Assembly: GCA_028718605.1 (NCBI GenBank)
Contig: JAQULM010000001.1
Span: 603,201 to 651,121 of the forward strand
Reading direction: 5' to 3'
DNA from: Patescibacteria group bacterium
GTDB taxonomy: Bacteria > Patescibacteria > ABY1 > UBA10025 > JAHIVO01
DNA: 47,921 nucleotides
Below the pieces are notes generated by a model, which was not told the origin of the DNA, ran no database searches, and saw only the letters and a list, made by a program, of their open reading frames with translations. The position numbers and the translations under genes are program-made. Of this stretch, positions 8,568 through 17,524 are shown one piece after another. Positions within the stretch are counted from its first letter, which is position 1. Each line of letters starts with the position of its first letter.

Positions 8568-8644
8568 GGGTGATTAGCTCAGCTGGTTAGAGCGCTATCC
8601 TTACACGATAGAGGTCCCTGGTTCGATCCCAGGATCACCCACCA
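8568..8644 (+). tRNA. tRNA-Val (anticodon TAC)
   Basis: Perfect acceptor stem GGGTGAT/ATCACCC, D arm GCTC...GAGC, anticodon stem CTATC/GATAG around CTTACAC (anticodon TAC), T arm CCTGG-TTCGATC-CCAGG, discriminator A at 8641 and an encoded CCA at 8642-8644. Confidence 0.96.
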
Positions 8645-8665
8645 TAGTAATTATTTAAAAAATCT

Positions 8666-8920
8666 ATGCGTTACTTCCTCGGTATCATTTTCATCGGCGT
8701 CGGATTCGTCATAGTCTGGAAGGCCGACTGGATCATGAATAATTTCGGCAGAATCGCGTGGGCAGAGGAGCATCTCGGCAGCGAGGGCGGCACGCGTATC
8801 ATGTGGAAATTTATTGGCATTATCGTCATCATTTTTGCATTCCTGTACATGTCTGGCGCACTCGCAGGCATTCTCCGCGGTATATTCGGACAAACCATCA
8901 CGTCGGTTAATAGTTCGTAA
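8666..8920 (+). CDS. Small membrane protein, function unknown
   Basis: 84 residues between tRNA-Val and tRNA-Ala. Two hydrophobic segments (about residues 3-19 and 47-68) flank a short charged loop with WAEEHLGSEGGTR. The first segment and the G-rich second helix suggest a two-pass cytoplasmic membrane protein. The ATG follows an AT-rich stretch with no Shine-Dalgarno motif. I do not recognise the family well enough to name a function. It is probably transcribed with the tRNA genes around it. Confidence 0.7.
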   Translation: MRYFLGIIFIGVGFVIVWKADWIMNNFGRIAWAEEHLGSEGGTRIMWKFIGIIVIIFAFLYMSGALAGILRGIFGQTITSVNSS

Positions 8921-8937
8921 AAGATAATTTTTCTCAC

Positions 8938-9013
8938 GGGCCAGTAGTTCAGTGGCTAGAACGCCGCATTTGCAATGCGGAGATCAGGGGTTCGATTCCC
9001 CTCTGGTCCACCA
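8938..9013 (+). tRNA. tRNA-Ala (anticodon TGC), left junction of the integrated element
   Basis: Acceptor GGGCCAG/CTGGTCC (one G-T pair), D arm GTTC...GAAC, anticodon stem CCGCA/TGCGG around TTTGCAA (anticodon TGC), T arm AGGGG-TTCGATT-CCCCT, discriminator A at 9010, encoded CCA 9011-9013. The AT-rich element starts directly after it and the recombinase gene on the other strand ends inside it. Confidence 0.96.
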
Positions 9014-10773
9014 GAAGTAAATTTTTGCCCCGAACCTCCGACGGGAGTAATCATTTGTCGGAGTATATCTTGGGGCAATTTTAGCTTGATATGGAGACGG
9101 TAAGGGATTTTTTGCCCCTCTTTTTTTCTGCCTGCAACAGTATCTTTCTTCTCAATCAATCTGGAATAAACAATGATCTCTTCAATCAATTCGTGTAATA
9201 GAGTATAAAGTTCCTTTCTGTCCGTAGTTATTCTGCCAAGAGCCGAAGAGTATTTTTTGGAGAATAAATCCAAGCTCTCAATATACCCCTGCGAAAGAGT
9301 ATTTTGAGTTATTTGTAATTCAATCTCTTTCAACTCTTTTTGATAATACTTTTCCTTTTCTATCAAGTCCTTAATGTCTCTCCTTAACTGAACAATATCT
9401 TTAAATCCGGCCTCGTGTTGTTCACTTAACCTCTTTCTTCTTTCTGGAATGCTGTTAATGAGTTTTACTAACTCCTCGCGCTTCGCTTTTAGGTATTTTA
9501 TTTCAGACTTTGTGGATTTTAATTTCTGCTGATGGCTATAAACCGCTATGGGGTTTACCAGTAATGTTTTAGCTTGCTCAACGATATAATCCTCTATATT
9601 CTTTGCTGGCAAAGGAATAACTTTGCAGGGAATCCCGCTTTTACTGTCCAGCTTTCTGCCACATTTGTAAAAATAAGTAAATCTGCCACTACCTTTTTCT
9701 AATTCTTTTCTCTCTCCTGACCAACGCGCCCTGCCTTGCTTATCTTTATCGGGGTTATAGCAACCATCACATCGTAGAAGACCACTTAAAAGATAAACGT
9801 GGTCGTCTTTTGCGCTTTGTCTTGTATGTTTTAATTCGGTTAATAATTTTTGGGCTTGCTCAAAGGTAAAAGGATCAATGATTAAGGGCAGTGCATAGGG
9901 CGATAATTTCCACTCGGAAACTGGCAATTTTTTACCATTTTTAACTTTATTATAATAGTATTTACCGACGTATCTTTCGTCTTGGAGTATCATTCGTATC
10001 CTCTCCGGACGCCAATAATTTATTGGGTTTTTCTTTTTTATCTCCCCAGTTCTTTTTTTATTAATAATCGCCGACGCTTCCGGGGAGGGATAATTGTGTT
10101 TAGTTAAATATTTAGCAATCTGATAAGTAGATTGTTTTTCAACTGTTAGTATACGAAAGATCATTCTTACAACTTCCGCTTCCTTTTCAAAAATTTTATG
10201 GCGTCCTAATTCGTCTTTGAGGAAACCATAACAAGCTGAATTACCCATTGCAATTCCTGATTTAACTGCCTGCTCTCTACCTGCCTGTGTTCTCATTTTT
10301 ATTGTTTCAATTTCCAATTCCGCTATAACGCCGATAATTCCAAGAATTGCCTTTCCGAAAGGTGTTGAGGTATCAAGATTTTCATTGATGGATACGAATT
10401 TGATTTCGTGGTCTTCAAAGAAATCAATAACTTCCAGTAGTATTTTTAGTTTACGAGCGAAACGATCAATTTTATAAACTGCCACTACATCAAATGGTCG
10501 ACTTCCTTCTGGTGCCAACAGAATATCTTCTTTCAACTTGGCAAATGCCGGGCGTTCTTCCAATGGAGTAGTGCCACTTATTCCTTCGTCAACATAGACA
10601 TATTCGTCGCCTGCCAAAGCCATACCACTTTCTAATTTATCCTTTGATTTGATCAAAGCCAACAACGCCTCTTTTTGAAGAGGGATACCGTATCGCTCTG
10701 TTTGTTCTTCAGTGGAAACCCGGACATACAGAGCAACTCTTAATCTTTCATTTGTCTCGTGGCTACTTGTCAT
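8956..10773 (-). CDS. Large serine recombinase (integrase)
   Basis: A 605-residue site-specific recombinase that would integrate and excise the element. Resolvase domain with catalytic S20 in LYVRVSTEEQ and downstream R/D residues (KIDRFAR, about 101-107); Recombinase domain (about 180-310); zinc ribbon with C335, C338, C371 and C383; long coiled coil (about 410-500); C-terminal domain. The last 18 residues (GGPEGNRTPDLRIANAAF) are the antisense translation of the tRNA-Ala gene, and the stop lies in the tRNA D arm. This tail is therefore a product of the insertion site rather than an evolved domain. It diverges from the regulator at 10880. No clear Shine-Dalgarno motif. Confidence 0.95.
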   Translation of the reverse strand: MTSSHETNERLRVALYVRVSTEEQTERYGIPLQKEALLALIKSKDKLESGMALAGDEYVYVDEGISGTTPLEERPAFAKLKEDILLAPEGSRPFDVVAVYKIDRFARKLKILLEVIDFFEDHEIKFVSINENLDTSTPFGKAILGIIGVIAELEIETIKMRTQAGREQAVKSGIAMGNSACYGFLKDELGRHKIFEKEAEVVRMIFRILTVEKQSTYQIAKYLTKHNYPSPEASAIINKKRTGEIKKKNPINYWRPERIRMILQDERYVGKYYYNKVKNGKKLPVSEWKLSPYALPLIIDPFTFEQAQKLLTELKHTRQSAKDDHVYLLSGLLRCDGCYNPDKDKQGRARWSGERKELEKGSGRFTYFYKCGRKLDSKSGIPCKVIPLPAKNIEDYIVEQAKTLLVNPIAVYSHQQKLKSTKSEIKYLKAKREELVKLINSIPERRKRLSEQHEAGFKDIVQLRRDIKDLIEKEKYYQKELKEIELQITQNTLSQGYIESLDLFSKKYSSALGRITTDRKELYTLLHELIEEIIVYSRLIEKKDTVAGRKKEGQKIPYRLHIKLKLPQDILRQMITPVGGSGQKFTSGGPEGNRTPDLRIANAAF

Positions 10774-10839
10774 TTGATGTTAATAGAAAGAGAGAAGGGT
10801 AAGAATTAAACAGTATTTATTAAAAGTGAGTACGCGCGA

Positions 10840-10868
10840 TTGAAAAATAAACCTGTATCTGATATAGT
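10840..10868 (+). promoter_or_regulatory. Promoter of the regulator-restriction operon
   Basis: TTGAAA (10840-10845), 17 bases, TATAGT (10863-10868). Predicted start near 10875, only about 5 bases before the ATG at 10880. Confidence 0.55.
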
Positions 10869-10879
10869 AATGTTATCAA

Positions 10880-11101
10880 ATGTTAAGTTATAAGGCAATG
10901 ATAAAAAAGAAAGAAGCCAGCAATATAGCACTACCAGAACTTCTTACCCTTCAAGAAGCGTGTAAAATCTTACGTTGCCACCCTAATACCCTTCGCCAGT
11001 GGGATAAAAAGGGTATTTTTGTTGCTGTTCGTTTTGGCGAACGCAGAGATAGGCGCTACCGTCGAGAAGATATTGAAAATTTTATTAAACATAAAAAATA
11101 A
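10880..11101 (+). CDS. MerR/AlpA-type helix-turn-helix regulator or excisionase
   Basis: 73 residues. After a short basic N-terminus comes LLTLQEACKILRCHPNTLRQWDKKG, then a basic wing (FGERRDRRYRREDIENFIKHK): the winged helix of the HTH_17/AlpA-MerR group, typical of excisionases and small element regulators. It could start at ATG 10880, next to the -10 as a near-leaderless start, or at ATG 10898, preceded by AAGG. It is the first gene of a run that continues 3 bases later into hsdR, so it may act both as recombination directionality factor for the neighbouring integrase and as controller of the restriction genes. Both roles are inferred. Confidence 0.85.
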   Translation: MLSYKAMIKKKEASNIALPELLTLQEACKILRCHPNTLRQWDKKGIFVAVRFGERRDRRYRREDIENFIKHKK

Positions 11102-11104
11102 ATT

Positions 11105-13615
11105 ATGGAGAAGGAAGCAAAAGCACGGATTAAAATCAACAACCTACTCCAGCAGTCTGGCTGGAAATTCTTTGACGATAAAAATGGCAAGGCAAATATA
11201 AAACTTGAAGGTAATGTTAAAATTGATGAGCTGGGAGATGACTTTGAGAAAGTTAGTACCGGATTTATTGATTATCTCTTGTTAGACAATAAAAATTTTC
11301 CAATCTGTGTTTTAGAGGCAAAGTCGGAAGACAAAGACCCACTTACCGGAAAGGAGCAGGCACGTAGATATGCAAACAGTCAAAATGTTCGCTTTATTAT
11401 ACTTTCTAATGGCAATATCCATTACTTCTGGGATAAAGAGCTCGGAAACCCTACCAGAATTTCAACGTTCCCAACTCTGGAAAGTTTACAGGGCAATAAA
11501 GAATTTACCCCCGATACAAGTAAACTCTCCGGTGAAGAAATAAAAGACAATTACATTGCTTTAACCCAAAATCCTTTTTACGAACAAGACCCTCGTTGGT
11601 CTAATGAGGATAAAAAACAACAGTTTATTTATGATACCGGCCTGCACTTTCTCCGCCATTATCAACTGGATGCTGTAAAGTCATTACAAAAAGCGGTTTC
11701 CGAAGGAAAAAATCGTTTTCTCTTTGAAATGGCGACAGGAACCGGCAAGACCCTGCTGGCCTCCGCGATAATCAAACTCTACCTTAAAACGGGAAATGCA
11801 AGGCGCGTCCTCTTTTTAGTGGATCGCTTGGAGCTTGAAAACCAAGCAGAAAAAGCGTTTAAAAAGTATTTGCAACCGGACTTCCGTGCCGTAATCTTTA
11901 AACTAAATAGAGATGACTGGCGCAAGGCTGAAATCGTGATAACCACAGTCCAGAGCATATCCCACGACAATAAATACCTGAAAATATTCACCCCCACTGA
12001 TTTTGACCTGATTATTTCCGATGAGGCTCATCGTTCCATCTCGGGGAATAGTCGGACGATTTTTGAGTATTTTATAGGCCACAAGCTTGGCTTAACCGCC
12101 ACACCGAAAGATTACCTTAAAAATCTCTCGCAAAAAGATATTGATGAACGCGATCCGCGAGAAATAGAGAGACGCAATCTATTATCAACTTACAAAATAT
12201 TCGGCTGTGAAAGTAACGAGCCAACCTTCCGTTATACGCTTATTGATGGTGCGCGAGACGGTTTCCTTATATTGCCAACGGCCATTGATTGCCGCACGGA
12301 AATAACTACCAAGCTACTATCCGACGAAGGCTATGCCGTACAAACACAAACAGAAGAAGGGGAAGAGGAACGGGTCATTTATAACCAAAGTGATTTTGAG
12401 CGTCGCTTCTTTTCCGAACAGACCAATTTTGAATTTGCCAAAGCATTTATGGAAAATGCCGAGCGTGATCCTATAACAAAAGAAATTGGTAAAACAATAG
12501 TATTCTGTGTTAGTCGAAAACACGCCTCTAAAATTACCCAAATACTGAATGAGTTTGCAATGAAGATGTTCCCTGATAAATATAATTCGGATTTTGCAGT
12601 ACAAATTACTTCCGATATTCCAAACGCACAAAAAATGACCGTAAATTTTTCCAACAATAATCTTAATGGCCATACCAAATTCATTGACGGCTATAAATCC
12701 AGCAAAACAAGGGTTTGTGTGACGGTCGGTATGATGACAACTGGCTATGATTGCCAAGATATATTAAATCTCTGTCTAATGAGGCCTATTTTCTCCCCGA
12801 CTGATTTTGTCCAGATAAAAGGGCGCGGTACGCGAACATTCACTTTTAAACATTCCAAAGGAAACGATCAAATAAGGGAGGGGAAAAAGACATATAAACT
12901 TTTTGATTTCTTCGCTAATTGTGAATACTTTGAAGAAAAATATCCTTACGATCAAGTTATTAAACTTCCGGCCAAGAAAAAAAATGCCGCTGCTGCACCT
13001 CCTAAACCTCCAGTCCAAATTGATAAAACCTCAATCAATATTCCCGATCCCTTGAAAATGATGGAGGTAATGACTTTTGAAGGGAATATAATGCGCGTTG
13101 ACAGAGAACTTTATGTCAGCCGGTTTGAAAATACGGTCAAAGAAGCTGCGAAGAAAGATAAAGAATTTAAGGAAGCAATTAAAAGTGGTGATTATGAACA
13201 GATGGAGCAGTTTATCAAGGAAAAGATACTAAACAAACCGGAGGACTTTTTTACTCTGGAGCGCATTAGGCAGGGTTATAAAACCGACCGCCATATATCG
13301 CTATGGGAGATACTGGATAAGATTTTAGGGCGTATTCCACGCTTCAAATCAAAAGATGAATTAGCACAAGAAGAGTTTGAAAAATATCTGGTCAGCTCAA
13401 AAATTAAACCGGAACTCTACTACGAAGCGCGTGAATTTTTCCGAAATTATCTGATTGACGAGAATTTCCGCGTCGTCATAAATCAGAAACGCTTTAATGA
13501 ATTAGCCGGCGATCCAACAATGACAGAAGCCCTAAAAAAGCTGGGGAAAGAAACCTACTTAACAAAAATCCCGGAATACATAAAAGACAACGTTAGATTA
13601 AACGTCTTCGCTTAA
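11105..13615 (+). CDS. hsdR: Type I restriction endonuclease, R subunit
   Basis: 836 residues, EcoEI/EcoR124-like motor-nuclease. An N-terminal PD-(D/E)xK nuclease with D56 and the E71-A-K73 motif in GFIDYLLL...VLEAK; then an SF2 helicase with Walker A ATGTGKT (210-216), DEAH box (306-309), motif III LTATP (330-334) and motif VI QIKGRGTRT; a C-terminal helical region that would contact the methylase. It cleaves DNA lacking the self methylation, after ATP-driven translocation, in complex with HsdM and HsdS. Gap of 3 bases from the regulator and 5 bases to the hsdM-S gene, so one operon. All core motifs look intact. Confidence 0.94.
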   Translation: MEKEAKARIKINNLLQQSGWKFFDDKNGKANIKLEGNVKIDELGDDFEKVSTGFIDYLLLDNKNFPICVLEAKSEDKDPLTGKEQARRYANSQNVRFIILSNGNIHYFWDKELGNPTRISTFPTLESLQGNKEFTPDTSKLSGEEIKDNYIALTQNPFYEQDPRWSNEDKKQQFIYDTGLHFLRHYQLDAVKSLQKAVSEGKNRFLFEMATGTGKTLLASAIIKLYLKTGNARRVLFLVDRLELENQAEKAFKKYLQPDFRAVIFKLNRDDWRKAEIVITTVQSISHDNKYLKIFTPTDFDLIISDEAHRSISGNSRTIFEYFIGHKLGLTATPKDYLKNLSQKDIDERDPREIERRNLLSTYKIFGCESNEPTFRYTLIDGARDGFLILPTAIDCRTEITTKLLSDEGYAVQTQTEEGEEERVIYNQSDFERRFFSEQTNFEFAKAFMENAERDPITKEIGKTIVFCVSRKHASKITQILNEFAMKMFPDKYNSDFAVQITSDIPNAQKMTVNFSNNNLNGHTKFIDGYKSSKTRVCVTVGMMTTGYDCQDILNLCLMRPIFSPTDFVQIKGRGTRTFTFKHSKGNDQIREGKKTYKLFDFFANCEYFEEKYPYDQVIKLPAKKKNAAAAPPKPPVQIDKTSINIPDPLKMMEVMTFEGNIMRVDRELYVSRFENTVKEAAKKDKEFKEAIKSGDYEQMEQFIKEKILNKPEDFFTLERIRQGYKTDRHISLWEILDKILGRIPRFKSKDELAQEEFEKYLVSSKIKPELYYEAREFFRNYLIDENFRVVINQKRFNELAGDPTMTEALKKLGKETYLTKIPEYIKDNVRLNVFA

Positions 13616-13620
13616 TCATT

Positions 13621-16059
13621 ATGCTAACGGCTGATACAAAAAAGAAAATAGATTACCTCCGCGACGTACTGGTCGGGAAAATTCCTGTACCGTCCCAGCA
13701 GATTGAACAAATCACGCTCGGTCTGATTTATAAATTTATGAGCGATATTGATGAACAGAATGAAGAGCTGGGAGGAAAATCATTTTTTAGTAACGGGTAC
13801 AAACAGTATTCTTGGAAAAAAATAATGGATCGCTCATTAGCTGGCCACGAAAGGGTTTTATTGTATTCGGAAGGATTAGAAAAAATGAGCCGAAATGAAA
13901 AGCTCCCACAGCTATTTCGAGATATTTTTAAAGGCGCGTTTCTCCCTTTTAAAGACCCGGCGGTATTAGATTTGTTCTTGAAGGGTATAAATGAATTTAA
14001 GTATGAGCATAGTGAGGAGCTCGGCAATGCCTTTGAATACCTTTTATCAACGGCCGCCTCCCAAGGAGACGCCGGTCAATTCAGAACCCCACGCCACATT
14101 ATTGATTTTATCGTTGAAGTCGTTGATCCACAGAAAGAAGATAAAATATTAGACCCAGCTTGCGGCACGGCCGGCTTTCTTGTTTCCGCCTATAAGCATA
14201 TTTTGAAAGATAATACTGACAAAAAATCAGGAAGACTGGGATCACTATTAACTTCAAGTGAAAGGAAAAAATTAACCAAGAACATTGTTGGTTATGATAT
14301 ATCTCACGAAATGGTGCGTCTTTCGCTTGTAAATCTGTACCTGCACGGCTTTGCCGAGCCAAACATCTACGAATACGACACTTTGAGTAGTTTGGAACGT
14401 TGGGACGATAATTTTGACTGTCTGCTGGCCAATCCACCCTTTATGACCCCAAGAGGCGGAATAAAACCCCACAACCGCTTTCCTATTCAAGCTAAAAAGT
14501 CAGAAGTATTATTTGTTGATTATATTACAGAACATTTATCTCCCAACGGTAAAGCCGGTATCATTGTACCGGAGGGCATAATTTTTCAATCTGGTAACGC
14601 CTATAAACAACTTCGTAAAATGTTGGTTGAAGATGGGCTCTGGGCAGTGATTTCGTTGCCGCAAGGCGTGTTCAATCCTTATTCTTTAGTTAAAACAAGT
14701 ATTTTGTTTTTTAATAATACAATCGCAAGGCAAACTAAAGAAATCATATTTGTTAAAGTCGAGAATGATGGCTATGATTTAGGCTCACAAAGAAAGCCAA
14801 TTAAAAAAGATGATTTACCGGCAAGATTAGATTTGTTGAAAAGATATAGAAAAGCGGTTCAAAAAAATAAAGCGTTTAGTTTAAGTAAAAACGAATTAAT
14901 ATTTGCAAGCGTCGTTAAGAAAGAAAAAATTGCAGCAAATGGAGATTTCAATCTTTCTGGAGATAGATATAATCAGCCAACTCAAGTATTGAATAGTAAG
15001 TGGGCCTTAGTCGAACTTGAAAAAGTTTGTGGAGTCAAAAAGGGCTCACCAATTACACAAAAAAAGGCTACAATCGGAAATGTCCCAGTTATAGCTGGTG
15101 GACAAAAACCAGCCTATTATCATAATATTGCGAATAGAAATGGGCGGGTGATTACAGTGAGTGCGTCTGGCGCCTACGCCGGTTTTGTGAACTTTTTTGC
15201 TTTACCAATTTTCGCTTCAGACTGCACAACAATTCAAACAAAAGATGAAACGTCAATCTTGACACGCTTTGTTTATTATTTACTTAAAGCAAAGCAAGAA
15301 AACATCTATAAATTACAACAAGGTGGTGGTCAACCTCACGTATATCCAAAAGATTTAGCTAAAATAAAAGTTCCATTACCCCCACTTGAGATTCAAGATA
15401 ATATTGTTGCAGAACTTGATGGTTACCAAAAAATTATTGATGGCGCGAGGCAAGTAATTGATAACTACACTCCACTCATTAAGATTGCTGCCAACTGGGA
15501 TACTATCGAAATAGAAAGTATTTGTACATTGGTTCGTGGCAGCTCACCCCGTCCACAAGGAGATCCTCGTTATTACGGCGGCAAGGTACCACGTTTATTG
15601 ATTTCTGATGTAACCAGGGATGGAATGTATGTTACGCCCACCGCTGACTTCTTAACAGAAGAAGGGGCAAAATTGAGCCGACCAATGAAAAAAGGTGAGG
15701 TTGTTATGGCAGTTAGCGGCAATCCAGGTCTTCCATCTATTTTAAAAGTTGACGCGTGTATTCACGACGGCTTTGTAGGATTCAGGGGATTATCCAAAAA
15801 AGTGTTACCAGAATTTTTATACTTCGTATTTCTATATCAAAAAGTGGTCAATAATTCTCAATCCATAGGTGCAATTTTTAAGAATCTTACCACTGACCAG
15901 ATAAAAAAGTTCAAAATCCCACTTCCACCAATCGAGGTACAGCAGCGGGTTATTGGCAAACTTAAAGAAGAGCAACGGCAAATTGAATCTGCTAAATCAA
16001 TCATCGTTTTATTTGAGCAAAAAATTAAAGATAAAATCTCCGAAGTTTGGGGAGAGTAA
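13621..16059 (+). CDS. Fused type I methylase-specificity protein (HsdM-HsdS)
   Basis: 812 residues. The N-terminal 440 residues are an HsdM N6-adenine methylase: HsdM_N bundle (1-130), QFRTPRHI, SAM motif I DPACGTAGF (178-186) and catalytic motif IV NPPF (271-274). The C-terminal part is a complete HsdS: target recognition domain 1 (about 461-590), central conserved helices (about 590-625), target recognition domain 2 (about 626-780) and a C-terminal helix. Both recognition domains end in the IPLPPxEVQ-type hinge. Usually these are separate genes; the fusion resembles the M-S arrangement of BcgI-like and some type I systems, but here the nuclease stays separate in hsdR. The two halves join without a visible frameshift. 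Confidence 0.93.
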   Translation: MLTADTKKKIDYLRDVLVGKIPVPSQQIEQITLGLIYKFMSDIDEQNEELGGKSFFSNGYKQYSWKKIMDRSLAGHERVLLYSEGLEKMSRNEKLPQLFRDIFKGAFLPFKDPAVLDLFLKGINEFKYEHSEELGNAFEYLLSTAASQGDAGQFRTPRHIIDFIVEVVDPQKEDKILDPACGTAGFLVSAYKHILKDNTDKKSGRLGSLLTSSERKKLTKNIVGYDISHEMVRLSLVNLYLHGFAEPNIYEYDTLSSLERWDDNFDCLLANPPFMTPRGGIKPHNRFPIQAKKSEVLFVDYITEHLSPNGKAGIIVPEGIIFQSGNAYKQLRKMLVEDGLWAVISLPQGVFNPYSLVKTSILFFNNTIARQTKEIIFVKVENDGYDLGSQRKPIKKDDLPARLDLLKRYRKAVQKNKAFSLSKNELIFASVVKKEKIAANGDFNLSGDRYNQPTQVLNSKWALVELEKVCGVKKGSPITQKKATIGNVPVIAGGQKPAYYHNIANRNGRVITVSASGAYAGFVNFFALPIFASDCTTIQTKDETSILTRFVYYLLKAKQENIYKLQQGGGQPHVYPKDLAKIKVPLPPLEIQDNIVAELDGYQKIIDGARQVIDNYTPLIKIAANWDTIEIESICTLVRGSSPRPQGDPRYYGGKVPRLLISDVTRDGMYVTPTADFLTEEGAKLSRPMKKGEVVMAVSGNPGLPSILKVDACIHDGFVGFRGLSKKVLPEFLYFVFLYQKVVNNSQSIGAIFKNLTTDQIKKFKIPLPPIEVQQRVIGKLKEEQRQIESAKSIIVLFEQKIKDKISEVWGE

Positions 16060-16083
16060 AATTAGTAGTAATGTTAATAATTT

Positions 16084-16092
16084 TGATATAAT
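16084..16092 (+). promoter_or_regulatory. Extended -10 promoter before the ParB-domain gene
   Basis: TGATATAAT: TG one base before a perfect TATAAT (16087-16092). No good -35. The start would be near 16099, about 7 bases before the ATG at 16106, giving the ParB-Dam pair its own promoter. Confidence 0.45.
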
Positions 16093-16105
16093 TAACTTAT
16101 CTGGT

Positions 16106-17524
16106 ATGAAAAAAACTTCTACAAAACCAAATTATGATAAATGGCCAAGACAAAAAGTTGTAATAAACGATCTCTTTCTTGACCCAGAAAATATTCGTTT
16201 AGGTGTTGAAGTCCAATCTTCACAGCAAGAAGCGCTAATAAATGATTTGTTTGCTAACGAAAATGCTATGCAGGTTTTAGAGAGCATAGCTACAAATGGA
16301 TTTTTTCCGGATGAAATACCAGTGGTCATAAAAGAAGATAATAAAATTGTTGTAATTGATGGGAACCGTAGAATTGCGGCTTTAAAGGCGTTAGCCCGGC
16401 CAGAGATTGTCCCGTCAAAAGAAACAAATATAAAACAGATACTCAAAACCACCAGCCCTCTAATTAAAAATATAGAAATTGTTGTCGCCCCAAACCGTAA
16501 TTCTGTCAGACATTTTTTAGCGAGTAAGCACACCCAGAACACAAAAAGGCCGTGGCGACCTCTTCGGCAGGCATATTTTTATAAAGCAGAGCTTGAACGA
16601 GGTAAAACTGTTCAGGATTTACGAAATGATTATCCCACCGTTGATATTGGCAAATTTCTGCGAATGATTAACATTCACAGAATTGCAAAATCAATTAAAT
16701 ACGATAATGACCAAATAACCAAAAAAGTTCATAACGAACGCACCTTCCCGGTTTCTACACTTGAAAGATTGTACGAGGATAAATATGTCAGGGAGTTTTT
16801 AGGATTTGAATTTGATGGTGATGGAGATGTCCAAGTTAAAGTAGAAAAAAATGAATTTGAAAAAGGATTTAAGAGAGTCGTTCAAGACATAGTTGAAAAA
16901 GTGATTGACACTCGTGAGTTAAATACCGAAAAAAATAGAAAAGAATATCTTGCTAAATTTTCTGCTTCAGACATTCCAAGCAAAACGAAGATTAGCAAGA
17001 CATTAACAAGTAAAGATTTTACAGAAATTCTTCCTGTTCTTACTAAAAAAAGAACAAAACTTGCGCCCAAAGACATACTTTTTACTTTGAAATACCCGGG
17101 CGTGAGAAGAATGTTAATGGAACTTCAAAATATTGATTATCATAAATTTCCAAACGCCGCACACGACTTATTAAGAAGCTTCCTTGAATGTGCACTAAAA
17201 GCATATTTTGATCAAAACGGAAATACAATCAAGCCAACAAAGGGTAAAAATTATGTTTTTTTGGACGACGTATTGAAAGCATTCAAAAATGAAATGGATT
17301 TAGCAAAAAATACTGAACTATCCCAAGTAGCACAAAAAATAATCAGCGATACGACAATGAAATCATACTCGACACAATTTCTCAATGCAACAAATCACAA
17401 CCCAAGTGTTTTTGCAGTAGACAAAGATGTTGAGGCCGCGTGGGACACAATGGAAAAATTGTTACGTCACATTCTTAATCCTGTTAAAAAAAATGATGAC
17501 AATAAATCACAAAAGAAACCATAA
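16106..17524 (+). CDS. ParB/Srx-type N-terminal domain protein
   Basis: 472 residues. The N-terminal 110 residues look like a ParB/Srx fold: an IxxLxxDPENIR-like start and the signature VIDGNRRIAALKAL (83-96), related to the ParB box that in ParB binds CTP. The middle (about 125-190) is basic and helical, and the C-terminal 200 residues are helical without a motif I recognise. No partitioning ParA lies nearby, so plasmid segregation is unlikely; a role in restriction, in element maintenance or as a nuclease partner of the following methylase is inference. A longer frame opens upstream in the end of hsdM-S; I chose the ATG after the promoter. It overlaps the methylase gene by 32 bases. Confidence 0.72.
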   Translation: MKKTSTKPNYDKWPRQKVVINDLFLDPENIRLGVEVQSSQQEALINDLFANENAMQVLESIATNGFFPDEIPVVIKEDNKIVVIDGNRRIAALKALARPEIVPSKETNIKQILKTTSPLIKNIEIVVAPNRNSVRHFLASKHTQNTKRPWRPLRQAYFYKAELERGKTVQDLRNDYPTVDIGKFLRMINIHRIAKSIKYDNDQITKKVHNERTFPVSTLERLYEDKYVREFLGFEFDGDGDVQVKVEKNEFEKGFKRVVQDIVEKVIDTRELNTEKNRKEYLAKFSASDIPSKTKISKTLTSKDFTEILPVLTKKRTKLAPKDILFTLKYPGVRRMLMELQNIDYHKFPNAAHDLLRSFLECALKAYFDQNGNTIKPTKGKNYVFLDDVLKAFKNEMDLAKNTELSQVAQKIISDTTMKSYSTQFLNATNHNPSVFAVDKDVEAAWDTMEKLLRHILNPVKKNDDNKSQKKP

